A DNA stretch of 64,000 bases from Rhizobium sp. CFBP 8762 (GTDB lineage: Bacteria > Pseudomonadota > Alphaproteobacteria > Rhizobiales > Rhizobiaceae). A model generated the notes under the pieces. The model did not search any database. It saw nothing but the letters and a program-made list of their open reading frames with translations, and was not told the DNA's origin. Position numbers and translations under genes: made by a program. The stretch spans positions 1-64,000 of the forward strand of contig NZ_JACYUD010000007.1 in NCBI RefSeq assembly GCF_014841565.1, written 5' to 3'. This document shows, one piece after another, positions 17,815-25,878 of this stretch. Each line of letters starts with the position of its first letter. The first letter of the stretch is position 1.

Positions 17815-18999
17815 ATGACACGCCACGTTAATGACCTCAATCAACTGGTACAGGATTTGACCGCTGCCGAAGAGGCGCATCTGATTGGCATTCGCCGCGA
17901 TCTTCATGCGCATCCTGAAACGGGGTTTGATGTGCAGCGCACAGCAGGAGTCGTGGCGGGGGAACTGGCGCGTCTCGGCATCGATCACCAAACGGGCGTG
18001 GGCCGCACCGGCGTCGTTGGCTTCATTCCCGGTGGCGCACCGGGGCCTACCCTTGTCATTCGCGCCGATATGGATGCGCTGCCGATTGAGGAACAGACCG
18101 GTCTGCCCTTTGCCAGTCAGGTGCCGGGCAAGATGCATGCCTGCGGCCATGATCTGCACACCGCAACGCTGATCGGCGTCGGCGCCGTGTTGAAAGAGAT
18201 TGCGCCGCGACTGCGCGGAAACATCAAGCTGATGTTCCAGCCTGCCGAGGAAACGCTCGATAGCGGTGCGGCGGCCATGATCGCCGACGGTGTGCTCGAA
18301 AATGTCGATTATGCGCTCGGCTTCCACAACCAGCCGGATGAGCCGACAGGAACGTTCAGCGTAATTGAAGGTATCTCCGGCGGTTCGTCGGATGATTTCG
18401 ACATTACCATCCGCGCAGCCTCTGGCCACGCTGCCCGGCCTCATATGGCGGTTGATCCCATTGTTGCAACGGCACATCTGATCACGCAGCTACAGACGGT
18501 GATCTCGCGTGAAGTCGATCCCATGCGACCGGCGGTGCTGACCATCGGCTCCATCCACGGGGGTAATACGCACAATATCATACCGGATACTGTGACAATC
18601 ATGGGAACCGTACGCTGTCAGGACCGGGAATCCCGCGACAATATCGAGGCGGCTGTACGCCGCATCTGCTCCGGTGTCGAGGCAACGATGCGGGTCGCGT
18701 GCGAGGTCAACTATGTGCGCGGCGTTCCGTCGATGGTTTCGGACCCGCATATTTTGGACGCAACGATGGACGCCATCCGTGACCATTTCGGCGATGTGGT
18801 CGTCAAGCGCAAGACAACATTGGGTGCAGAGGATTTTGCTCTGGTTGGCGAAAAGGTGCCCGCGTTTCAGCTTGGCATCGGCGCGTCGCAGGAAGGCCGT
18901 AACGACCAGTTGCACAATTCTGATTATCAGCCGGACGAACGCTCCATTGCACACGGGGTCGTGGCCCTGTCGCTCGCAGCGGCGCGTTTGCTCTCCTAG
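17815..18999 (+). CDS. M20-family amidohydrolase (N-acyl-amino-acid/hippurate hydrolase type)
   Basis: A 394-residue metal-dependent amidohydrolase of peptidase family M20D. Metal-ligand and catalytic motifs are RADMDALPIEEQTG, MHACGHDLHTATLIG, FQPAEETLDSGAAAMI and, near the end, TLGAEDFA. The dimerisation domain includes SGHAARPHMAVDP. Family members split N-acyl or aminoacyl amides such as hippurate, N-acetyl amino acids or indole conjugates. Start ATG 17815 has AAGGA upstream. It precedes a peptide-type importer and probably processes what that system brings in; the true substrate is unknown. Confidence 0.9.
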   Translation: MTRHVNDLNQLVQDLTAAEEAHLIGIRRDLHAHPETGFDVQRTAGVVAGELARLGIDHQTGVGRTGVVGFIPGGAPGPTLVIRADMDALPIEEQTGLPFASQVPGKMHACGHDLHTATLIGVGAVLKEIAPRLRGNIKLMFQPAEETLDSGAAAMIADGVLENVDYALGFHNQPDEPTGTFSVIEGISGGSSDDFDITIRAASGHAARPHMAVDPIVATAHLITQLQTVISREVDPMRPAVLTIGSIHGGNTHNIIPDTVTIMGTVRCQDRESRDNIEAAVRRICSGVEATMRVACEVNYVRGVPSMVSDPHILDATMDAIRDHFGDVVVKRKTTLGAEDFALVGEKVPAFQLGIGASQEGRNDQLHNSDYQPDERSIAHGVVALSLAAARLLS

Positions 19000-19074
19000 C
19001 GGATTTTCTTCACCGCGCCTCCCGGAATTTAGTAGAATTTTCCGCGCTCGAGCGAAGCGAAAACTCTAAACAGG
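19000..19074. repeat. Probable intergenic repeat remnant
   Basis: The 118-base gap holds GAATTTAGTAGAATTTTCC and GCTCGAGCGAAGCGAAAACTCTAAAC. The GCGAAGCG core and trailing CTCTAAA resemble the end of the palindromic elements at 20770-20818. A partial copy is plausible. Confidence 0.35.
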
Positions 19075-19117
19075 GTGCACCATCACCCCCGCTACACCAA
19101 AGACGGACCCATCAGTC

Positions 19118-20689
19118 ATGCCGGATCATCATTCCTACCATCCCACCCGCCGCACATTCCTGCAGACAGCGGGCCTGCTGTCCGCAACGCTCGCCACGGG
19201 TGGCCTGCTCCTGCCCGGCAGTGCGAGGGCGCAGACGCCGGCACCCACCAAGGGCGGTCATCTTGTCCTTGGTCTGGATACGGCCTCCAGTTCGGATCGT
19301 CTGGACCCAGCCTTCTACACCGAGTCCTATATGTACACGGTCGGCTTTCAGCTGTTCAACACGGTGCTGGAACTCGGTCCCGATGGTAAACTGACTGGTT
19401 CGCTTGCTGAAAGCTGGGATGCCGCAACACCCGACGCCAGCAAATGGGTGTTCAAGCTTAGAAAGGGTGTCCAGTTTCACAACGGCAAGGAATTGACGGC
19501 ACAGGACGTTGTCTACTCGTTGAACCATCACCGGGGTGAAAACAGCAGCTCCGGCGGAAAGGGGCAATTGCTGGCGGTGACGGATATTACGGCATCCGAT
19601 ACGCATGAAGTCACGATCACACTGAATGCGGGCAATGCCGATTTTCCGGCGGCCTTGGTGGATTACCACATGGGCATTGGCCCCGATGGCGGCGATTTTG
19701 ACAAGGGCGTCGGCACCGGCGCATTCATTCTGGAAGATTTTCAGCCCGGCGTACGGGCTTTGACGAAACGCAACCCGAACTACTGGGCCTCAGACCGTGG
19801 TCATGTCGATTCGGTTGAAACCATTGCCATGAGCGATGCGACCGCGCGCATGGCTGCTCTTTTGAGCGGGCAGGTCCACATCATCAACCGTGTAGAGCCT
19901 CGGGCTGTCAGCCGCTTGACGTCGCGTCCGGGTGTGCAACTCCTGCGCGCGCAAGAAAACACCATGTTCTGCTTCCCCATGCGGGTGGATACCGCACCAT
20001 ACGACAATGTCGATCTTCGGCTGGCACTGAAATACGCCATCGACCGCGAGGAACTTCAAAAGAGCCTGCTGGTGGGCACCGGTTCCATCGGCAACGACAA
20101 CCCGATTGCGTCGTGGAACCCGTACTTCGCCAGCGATATTCCCCAGCGTCCCTATGACCCTGAAAAGGCCGGCTATCACTTCAAGAAGGCAGGTTCACCC
20201 GGCGGCATTCAGTTGAGTGTGTCCGATAACGGCTTTCCGGGATCGGTGGACGCGGCACAACTGTTTCAGGCATCGGCTGCCAAAGCTGGGATCACGTTGG
20301 ATGTGGAGCGTGTGCCCTCCGATGGCTACTGGGATGAAGTCTGGCTGAAAAAGCCGTTCGTTGCTTCCAACTGGTCGGTCCGCCCAACGGCGGATGCGAT
20401 GCTATCGCTGATTTTCCAGTCGGATGCGCCGTGGAACGAAACAGCGTGGAAAGACGAAGCATTTGACAAGTTGCTGGCCGCAGCCCGTGTGGAACTGGAC
20501 GAAAGCAAGCGCAAGCAGATCTACCACGACCTGCAGGTGAAGCTGGTGGACGAAGGCGGCGAAATCATCCCGCTGTTCGTCGATAATCTGGCGGCCGCAA
20601 GCGAGAAAGTGGGCGGCTACGTGTCTATACCCGGCGGCGGTGACCTGAGTGGCTATCGCATTGCCGAGCGTGTCTGGCTTAACGCTTGA
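19118..20689 (+). CDS. ABC transporter substrate-binding protein, family 5, Tat-exported
   Basis: A 523-residue DppA/OppA-type (SBP_bac_5) binding protein. The N-terminus carries a twin-arginine signal, TRRTFLQTAGLLSATLATGG, ending near ARAQ, so it is probably exported folded. The core motif WVFKLRKGVQFHNGKELTAQDVVYSL is the family signature. It would bind a peptide or amino-acid conjugate in the periplasm for the permeases and ATPase encoded downstream. The upstream M20 hydrolase and downstream methyltransferase suggest an acylated or methylated sulfur amino acid as ligand; that is inference. Confidence 0.93.
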   Translation: MPDHHSYHPTRRTFLQTAGLLSATLATGGLLLPGSARAQTPAPTKGGHLVLGLDTASSSDRLDPAFYTESYMYTVGFQLFNTVLELGPDGKLTGSLAESWDAATPDASKWVFKLRKGVQFHNGKELTAQDVVYSLNHHRGENSSSGGKGQLLAVTDITASDTHEVTITLNAGNADFPAALVDYHMGIGPDGGDFDKGVGTGAFILEDFQPGVRALTKRNPNYWASDRGHVDSVETIAMSDATARMAALLSGQVHIINRVEPRAVSRLTSRPGVQLLRAQENTMFCFPMRVDTAPYDNVDLRLALKYAIDREELQKSLLVGTGSIGNDNPIASWNPYFASDIPQRPYDPEKAGYHFKKAGSPGGIQLSVSDNGFPGSVDAAQLFQASAAKAGITLDVERVPSDGYWDEVWLKKPFVASNWSVRPTADAMLSLIFQSDAPWNETAWKDEAFDKLLAAARVELDESKRKQIYHDLQVKLVDEGGEIIPLFVDNLAAASEKVGGYVSIPGGGDLSGYRIAERVWLNA

Positions 20690-20715
20690 TCTTTCCAACG
20701 CTCCCGGTTCACGCT

Positions 20716-20755
20716 AGAGCGCTATTCGATCTGATTGAATCAGATCGGCGCTCTA
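20716..20755. repeat. Palindromic intergenic element (AGAGCGC...GCGCTCT)
   Basis: AGAGCGC and GCGCTCT flank an inner inverted repeat GATCTGATT/AATCAGATC, giving a long imperfect hairpin between the binding protein and permease genes. Position inside an operon suggests it tempers downstream expression, as is usual for polar RNA hairpins. Confidence 0.7.
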
Positions 20756-20769
20756 AGTCATTTATTTGT

Positions 20770-20818
20770 GAGCATAATCTTTTCGATCCTCGCTTCGCTC
20801 CGGTCGGATTATGCTCTA
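20770..20818. repeat. Palindromic intergenic element (GAGCATAATC...GATTATGCTC)
   Basis: Ten-base arms GAGCATAATC and GATTATGCTC enclose TTTTCGATCCTCGCTTCGCT and a short remainder. It sits 14 bases after the preceding element, so the two form a tandem pair of hairpins. Similar GAGCAT...ATGCTC elements are frequent in rhizobial genomes. Confidence 0.7.
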
Positions 20819-20920
20819 AAGCAGTTCGACTCATGAAAGTACTGACTGTTGGCTGAAGGATTTGACACGCAGAGTGGCGCGCTGACGCCCCTGCCACCGC
20901 GCGTGGGCAAGGGACGCACG

Positions 20921-21868
20921 GTGCTGTCTCTGCTGTTCAAACGCCTCTTTGCCGGTCTGCTGTTGCTATGGGCGGTCTCGGTGCTGATCTTTGCCGGAAC
21001 CCAGATTTTGCCCGGCGACGTCGCTACCGCCATGCTCGGCCAGCAGGCCACACCGCAGGCGGTAGCGAAGATTCGCGCTGATCTCGGCTTGGAAAAGCCC
21101 GCCCCCGTCCGCTATGCGCAATGGTTGGGAAATGCCGTACAGGGTGATTTTGGCCGCAGCTACAGCAACCGGCAGGATATTGCCAAAAGCATTGCACCAC
21201 GTCTTAAGAATACGCTGTTTCTGGCAGCTATGGCAGCGGTCATCGCGGTGCCGCTTGCTTTGGGGTTGGGTATCCTATCGGTTCTTTATGCGGGGACATG
21301 GGTGGACCGGACCGTTGGTTTGGTCACGTTGAGCGCCATATCCCTGCCGGAGTTTTTCGCCGGCTATCTGCTGATTGCCTATTTCTCGATCAGCCACTTC
21401 TGGCTTCCGAGCAGTGCAACGGTGTCCGATTCCATGCCTCTTGCTCAACGGCTGATAGTCATGGCGCTGCCTTGCATGACGCTTGTGCTGGCAGTCGTTG
21501 GCCATATGATGCGCATGACGCGCGCCGCGCTTTTGAACGTCATGGCCTCGCCGTATATCGAAACCGCAATCCTAAAGGGCTTGCCAGCACGGCGGGTGGT
21601 GTGGAAACACGCGCTGCCAAATGCGCTGTCGCCCATTATCAGTGTCGTTTCGCTGAACCTTGCTTACCTGATTGTCGGCGTTGTGGTGGTGGAGGTTATC
21701 TTCGTTTACCCCGGCATGGGCCAGTATCTGGTCGACCACGTCTCGAAACGCGATGTGCCGGTGGTGCAGGCCGCAGGGTTGATTTTCGCTGCCGTCTATA
21801 TCGGCCTGAATATTGTTGCCGATCTGCTGGCGATCCTCGCCAATCCCCGGCTGAGGCATCCACGATGA
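20921..21868 (+). CDS. Peptide-type ABC transporter permease (DppB-like)
   Basis: Inner-membrane permease of about 315 residues with six membrane segments. It starts with a membrane helix (LSLLFKRLFAGLLLLWAVSV), then LPGD, as in DppB/OppB. The EAA loop that contacts the ATPase reads AILKGLPARRVVWKHALPNA, and the end VVVVEVIFVYPGMGQYLV is typical. GTG 20921 is chosen because AAGGGA lies seven bases upstream and the first helix should begin near the N-terminus; an in-frame TTG at 20849 would add 24 residues. The stop overlaps the next start. Confidence 0.9.
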   Translation: MLSLLFKRLFAGLLLLWAVSVLIFAGTQILPGDVATAMLGQQATPQAVAKIRADLGLEKPAPVRYAQWLGNAVQGDFGRSYSNRQDIAKSIAPRLKNTLFLAAMAAVIAVPLALGLGILSVLYAGTWVDRTVGLVTLSAISLPEFFAGYLLIAYFSISHFWLPSSATVSDSMPLAQRLIVMALPCMTLVLAVVGHMMRMTRAALLNVMASPYIETAILKGLPARRVVWKHALPNALSPIISVVSLNLAYLIVGVVVVEVIFVYPGMGQYLVDHVSKRDVPVVQAAGLIFAAVYIGLNIVADLLAILANPRLRHPR

Positions 21869-22695
21869 ACCGTTTACCCCGTATGACGCCATTGGCGGCG
21901 CTGGGTCTGGGCGGCCTTGCAGTGTTCCTCATCGTCGCGCTGTTTGCCCCTTGGCTGGCGCCCCATCCGGTGTCTGCTGTGGTCGGTGGCGTGTGGGAGC
22001 CGCCGTCAGCAACAGCCCTGCTTGGAACCGATAATATTGGGCGCGACCTGTTTTCCCGTCTCGTCTGGGGCGCGCGCGTTACATTCATCATCGCAGCACT
22101 CGCCACGCTGCTTGCCTTTTTGATTGGAGTCACGCTCGGCTTTTATGCGGCTTTCCGGCAAGGGTGGGTCGATCAGGTCCTGTCGCGTCTGAACGACCTG
22201 ATGATGGCCATTCCAACGCTGATTTTCGCGCTGGTTGTCCTGGCAGTTCTTCCCAAAACAATGGTCGTTCTGATTCTGGTTATGGCAGTGCTGGAGGCGA
22301 CACGCGTTTTTCGAATAGCGCGTGCCCTTGCGGCTGACATTGTGGTTCTGGACTATGTGGAAGTTGCCCGTTTGCGTGGTGAAGGCTGGCGCTGGGTCGT
22401 ATTCCGTGAGATCCTGCCCAATGCTCTATCGCCGCTTTTGGCCGAACTCGGGTTGCGGTTCGCCTTCGCAATCCTGTTTCTGTCCACCCTGTCGTTTCTG
22501 GGCCTTGGCGTCCAACCGCCCATTGCCGACTGGGGCAGCCTCGTGAAGGACAACAAGGACGGTCTGGTGTTCGGGGTGTTTGCAGCTTTGATTCCGGGCG
22601 CAGCCATTGCCATTCTCGTGGTCAGCGTCAATCTGGTCGTGGACTGGATGCTGCACAAGACCAGCAGCCTGAAAGGCGCGCATCGCAATGGCTGA
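21865..22695 (+). CDS. Peptide-type ABC transporter permease (DppC-like)
   Basis: A 276-residue second permease subunit. The LLGTDNIGRDLFSRLVWGAR motif is the DppC/OppC signature after the first helix, and the EAA loop is VEVARLRGEGWRWVVFREILPNA. LSFLGLGVQPPIADWG follows near the end. ATG 21865 overlaps the upstream stop (ATGA), and its end overlaps the ATPase start, so three subunits are translationally coupled. Confidence 0.92.
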   Translation: MNRLPRMTPLAALGLGGLAVFLIVALFAPWLAPHPVSAVVGGVWEPPSATALLGTDNIGRDLFSRLVWGARVTFIIAALATLLAFLIGVTLGFYAAFRQGWVDQVLSRLNDLMMAIPTLIFALVVLAVLPKTMVVLILVMAVLEATRVFRIARALAADIVVLDYVEVARLRGEGWRWVVFREILPNALSPLLAELGLRFAFAILFLSTLSFLGLGVQPPIADWGSLVKDNKDGLVFGVFAALIPGAAIAILVVSVNLVVDWMLHKTSSLKGAHRNG

Positions 22696-24316
22696 TACGC
22701 TACTGACAGTGACCGATCTTGAAATCAAAGCTGGCGATACAACAATCGTCGATCGGGTATCGTTTGAACTCGAAAGAGGCCGGGTGCTAGGCCTCATCGG
22801 CGAGTCCGGCGCTGGAAAGTCTACCATCGGGCTCGCCGCGCTCGGTTACAGCCGCGATGGCCTGCGCCTGACGGGCGGACGCGTTACATTGAACGGGCGC
22901 GACATCCTTAATTTATCGGCAAACGCGATACGCGATGTGCGCGCCGCGACCATAACCTACGTGGCACAGTCGGCGGCAGCCGCTTTCAATCCGGCGCATC
23001 GTCTGATGGATCAGGTGATCGAAGCAACGCTCTGGCACAAGCTGATGGGCCGCCGCGCGGCGATTGCACGCGCCAAAGAGCTTTTCGCCCTGCTCGGCCT
23101 GCCCGATCCGGAAAGGTTTGGAGAGCGCTATCCTCATCAGGTATCGGGCGGCCAACTCCAGCGCGCCATGACGGCCATGGCGCTTTGCTCTCACCCGGAT
23201 CTCATCGTGTTTGATGAGCCAACCACCGCTCTGGACGTCACGACCCAGATTGAGGTTCTGGCGGCAATCAAGCAGGCCATTGCGAGCACGGGCACTGCCG
23301 CCCTGTATATTTCGCACGATTTGGCGGTGGTGTCACAGATTGCCGATGAGATAGTGGTTCTGCGCCATGGACGAATGGTGGAGCGCGGAACGGTGGACCA
23401 GATTTTTCATGCTCCAAGAGAAAGCTACACGCGCGACCTCGTTTCCATCCGGCAGCACGAAAAGCCCGAACAGGTCAACGCAGCACCGCCTTTGCTGGCG
23501 ATCGACGGTATCAAAGCGGGGTACAGCAAAGGCGTGCCTGTCCTGCACGGCATCAATCTGGTGCTCGGCGCAGGCCAGACACTGGCCGTTGTCGGCGAAT
23601 CCGGCTCGGGAAAGTCGACGCTGGCGCGTGTCGTCACCGGTCTGCTACCAGCGTCCAACGGTAGCTTGATATTTGACGGGCAAACACTGCAGCCGGATTT
23701 TGCCGATCGCACATCCGCCACGTTGCGGGATATTCAGATCATCAACCAGATACCTGATCTCGCGTTGAATCCACGCCAGACGATTGCAGCAATTCTGGGT
23801 CGTCCCCTCACCCATTATTTCGGCTTACGCGGTGCGGCGCTGAAACGGCGCGTGACCGAACTGCTTGATCAAATCGAACTGCCGCATACCCTGCTGCATC
23901 GCTATCCGGCGGAGCTATCCGGTGGGCAAAAGCAGCGCATTTGTATTGCCCGCGCCCTTGCGGCGCAGCCAAAGCTGATTATCTGCGATGAACCCACATC
24001 CGCGCTCGACCCACTGGTTGCCGAAGGCATTCTTGATCTGCTGATGCGGCTGCAAAAAGAGTTCGGCACCTCCTATCTGTTCATCACGCATGATCTGGCC
24101 ATTGTTCGCAACATTGCCGATACGGTTGCCGTGATGCTGGAGGGGCGTGTGGTGCGGCACGGCCCAAAAGCACAGGTGCTTTACCCACCTTTCGACCCCT
24201 ATACGGAAAAACTCATAGCCTCGGTTCCGCAAATGCGGCCCAACTGGCTGGATGATGCCATTGCGGAGCGGGATGCGCTGCGGGGCAAGACTGTTAAACA
24301 AGGACAAACACCATGA
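22688..24316 (+). CDS. Peptide-type ABC transporter ATPase, two domains fused (DppD-DppF)
   Basis: A 542-residue ATPase with two complete nucleotide-binding domains. Walker A motifs are GESGAGKST near residue 38 and GESGSGKST near residue 303. ABC signatures are VSGGQLQRA and LSGGQKQRI, and Walker B segments are [12 protein letters not shown] and [12 protein letters not shown]. Both sites look catalytically intact. The fusion replaces the separate D and F subunits. Its stop overlaps the methyltransferase start (ATGA). Confidence 0.95.
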   Translation: MADTLLTVTDLEIKAGDTTIVDRVSFELERGRVLGLIGESGAGKSTIGLAALGYSRDGLRLTGGRVTLNGRDILNLSANAIRDVRAATITYVAQSAAAAFNPAHRLMDQVIEATLWHKLMGRRAAIARAKELFALLGLPDPERFGERYPHQVSGGQLQRAMTAMALCSHPDLIVFDEPTTALDVTTQIEVLAAIKQAIASTGTAALYISHDLAVVSQIADEIVVLRHGRMVERGTVDQIFHAPRESYTRDLVSIRQHEKPEQVNAAPPLLAIDGIKAGYSKGVPVLHGINLVLGAGQTLAVVGESGSGKSTLARVVTGLLPASNGSLIFDGQTLQPDFADRTSATLRDIQIINQIPDLALNPRQTIAAILGRPLTHYFGLRGAALKRRVTELLDQIELPHTLLHRYPAELSGGQKQRICIARALAAQPKLIICDEPTSALDPLVAEGILDLLMRLQKEFGTSYLFITHDLAIVRNIADTVAVMLEGRVVRHGPKAQVLYPPFDPYTEKLIASVPQMRPNWLDDAIAERDALRGKTVKQGQTP

Positions 24317-25227
24317 CACGGCGCGGACTTATTCTGGATGGTGGCACTGGCCGCGAACTTGAACGCATTGGCGCACCTTTCCGTCAGCCGGAATGGTCGG
24401 CACTGGCGCTGATGGAAGCACCGGAGTTCGTGCGCACCGTCCATGACAACTATATCAAGGCCGGTGCGGATGTGATCACAACCAACAGCTACGCCGTCGT
24501 GCCTTTTCACATCGGCGAAGAGCGCTTTGAACGCGACGGCGAAATACTGGCCGCGCGCGCCGGACAAATCGCACGGGACGCCGCAGACGCCTCGACTGAG
24601 CGCCCCATTCTGGTCGCCGGATCGCTGCCACCTGTTTTCGGCTCCTACCAGCCGCAGCTTTTTGACGCGGACCGCGCCCAGCACTATCTTGGTGTTCTCG
24701 TTAAAGGCATGAATTCCACTGTCGACATCTGGCTTGCCGAAACGCAGAGCAGCCTGAGCGAAGCCCGTGCGGTGTTTGAAGCGATCAAAGACACCGGTAA
24801 GCCGCTCTGGATTTCCTTCACGCTGCGGGATGACGTGGCGCCCGATGCGTTGCCAGAACCGCAACTGCGCTCGCATGAAACGGTGAAGGCTGCAGCCGAA
24901 CTTGTGGTAGCCCTTGGCGCCGAGGCCATGCTGTTCAATTGCAGTATGCCTGAGGTCATGGAAGCCGCTATCGAGACTGCCAATGCTACATTCCAGTCAC
25001 TCGGAGCCGATGTTCAGGTGGGCGTCTATGCCAACGCCTTCCCCTCGCAACAGGACGACGAGGAGGCGAACGCGACGTTGACCGAGGTGCGCAACGATCT
25101 CGGTCCCGATGCCTATGGTGCATGGGCTCAACGGTGGGCCGCATCCGGGGCCAGCATTATTGGCGGCTGCTGCGGTATCGGCACAGACCATATTCATGCG
25201 CTGGCTGGTGAGTACCGCTGCGTTTAG
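24313..25227 (+). CDS. Homocysteine S-methyltransferase family protein
   Basis: A 304-residue TIM-barrel enzyme of the homocysteine/selenocysteine methyltransferase (MmuM/BHMT) family. The N-terminal LDGGTGRELERIG and the zinc ligands, Cys in LFNCS and Cys-Cys in IIGGCCGIG, are present. Family members transfer a methyl group from S-methylmethionine, betaine or similar donors to homocysteine. It is the last gene of the importer operon, coupled by ATGA, so the methyl donor or acceptor may be what the importer carries. The exact donor is unknown. Confidence 0.88.
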   Translation: MTRRGLILDGGTGRELERIGAPFRQPEWSALALMEAPEFVRTVHDNYIKAGADVITTNSYAVVPFHIGEERFERDGEILAARAGQIARDAADASTERPILVAGSLPPVFGSYQPQLFDADRAQHYLGVLVKGMNSTVDIWLAETQSSLSEARAVFEAIKDTGKPLWISFTLRDDVAPDALPEPQLRSHETVKAAAELVVALGAEAMLFNCSMPEVMEAAIETANATFQSLGADVQVGVYANAFPSQQDDEEANATLTEVRNDLGPDAYGAWAQRWAASGASIIGGCCGIGTDHIHALAGEYRCV

Positions 25228-25311
25228 CCTACGTTCACAGGGCTACGGAACCAACTGTTCACCTGTCGATTTGCCCGTTGAGACCACACTCATGTCTCCG
25301 GGGGTAAGATC

Positions 25312-25812
25312 ATGAAAAACGAAGGCAGCCGCAGACAGACACGGTTTCCCCGGGCCGGGGGCATTTTGCTGGGGCTTGGTCTTGGTGGGTTCTTCGACGG
25401 CATTGTCCTGCACCAGATTTTACAGTGGCACCACATTGCCACCAGCGCCGGCTATCCGGCTGATACGCTGGAAAATCTCAAACTCAATACGCTGCTTGAT
25501 GGCCTATTCCACGCCAGTTGCTATATCCTGACTGCCGCCGGGCTATTTGTCCTGTGGCGTTCCGCCCGCAAGCAGCATTTCGAATGGTCGTTTTATGAAC
25601 TGATTGCAACCCTGCTGATCGGCTTCGGCGTGTTCAATCTGGTCGAGGGCATCATCGACCATCACGTCTTCGGTCTGCACCATGTCAACGAAACCGTCCC
25701 GCGTGACCAATGGATATACTGGGACATTGGCTTTCTGCTCTGGGGCGCAGCTATGCTGGTAGCAGGTATCATGATGATGCGAAACCGTAACACGACCGAA
25801 CTGGTTCGCTAA
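25312..25812 (+). CDS. DUF2243 membrane protein
   Basis: A 166-residue membrane protein with about four segments. The first reads GILLGLGLGGFFDGIVLHQILQ, a DUF2243 hallmark, with a following WHH. It contains many histidines near membrane edges (LHQILQWHH, IIDHHVFGLHHVN), which might bind metal or haem. The function of the family is not known to me. It is a monocistronic gene ending in a strong hairpin shared with the convergent chemoreceptor. Confidence 0.85.
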   Translation: MKNEGSRRQTRFPRAGGILLGLGLGGFFDGIVLHQILQWHHIATSAGYPADTLENLKLNTLLDGLFHASCYILTAAGLFVLWRSARKQHFEWSFYELIATLLIGFGVFNLVEGIIDHHVFGLHHVNETVPRDQWIYWDIGFLLWGAAMLVAGIMMMRNRNTTELVR

Positions 25813-25840
25813 TCGCTCAGCAAGCTCCACAGAGACGTCT

Positions 25841-25871
25841 CGATGAGCGCCGAAGCTTTCGGCGCTCATCG
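25841..25871. terminator. Bidirectional hairpin between convergent genes
   Basis: A perfect 14-base stem CGATGAGCGCCGAA / TTCGGCGCTCATCG with a 3-base loop, lying between the DUF2243 and chemoreceptor stops. There is no clear U-run on either strand, but stem stability suggests termination or 3' protection. Confidence 0.75.
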
Positions 25872-25878
25872 ATGGACA

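Noticed and set aside
20716-20818. CRISPR array or attachment site
   Set aside because: There are two different hairpins, not direct repeats with spacers, and no integrase or cas gene is nearby.
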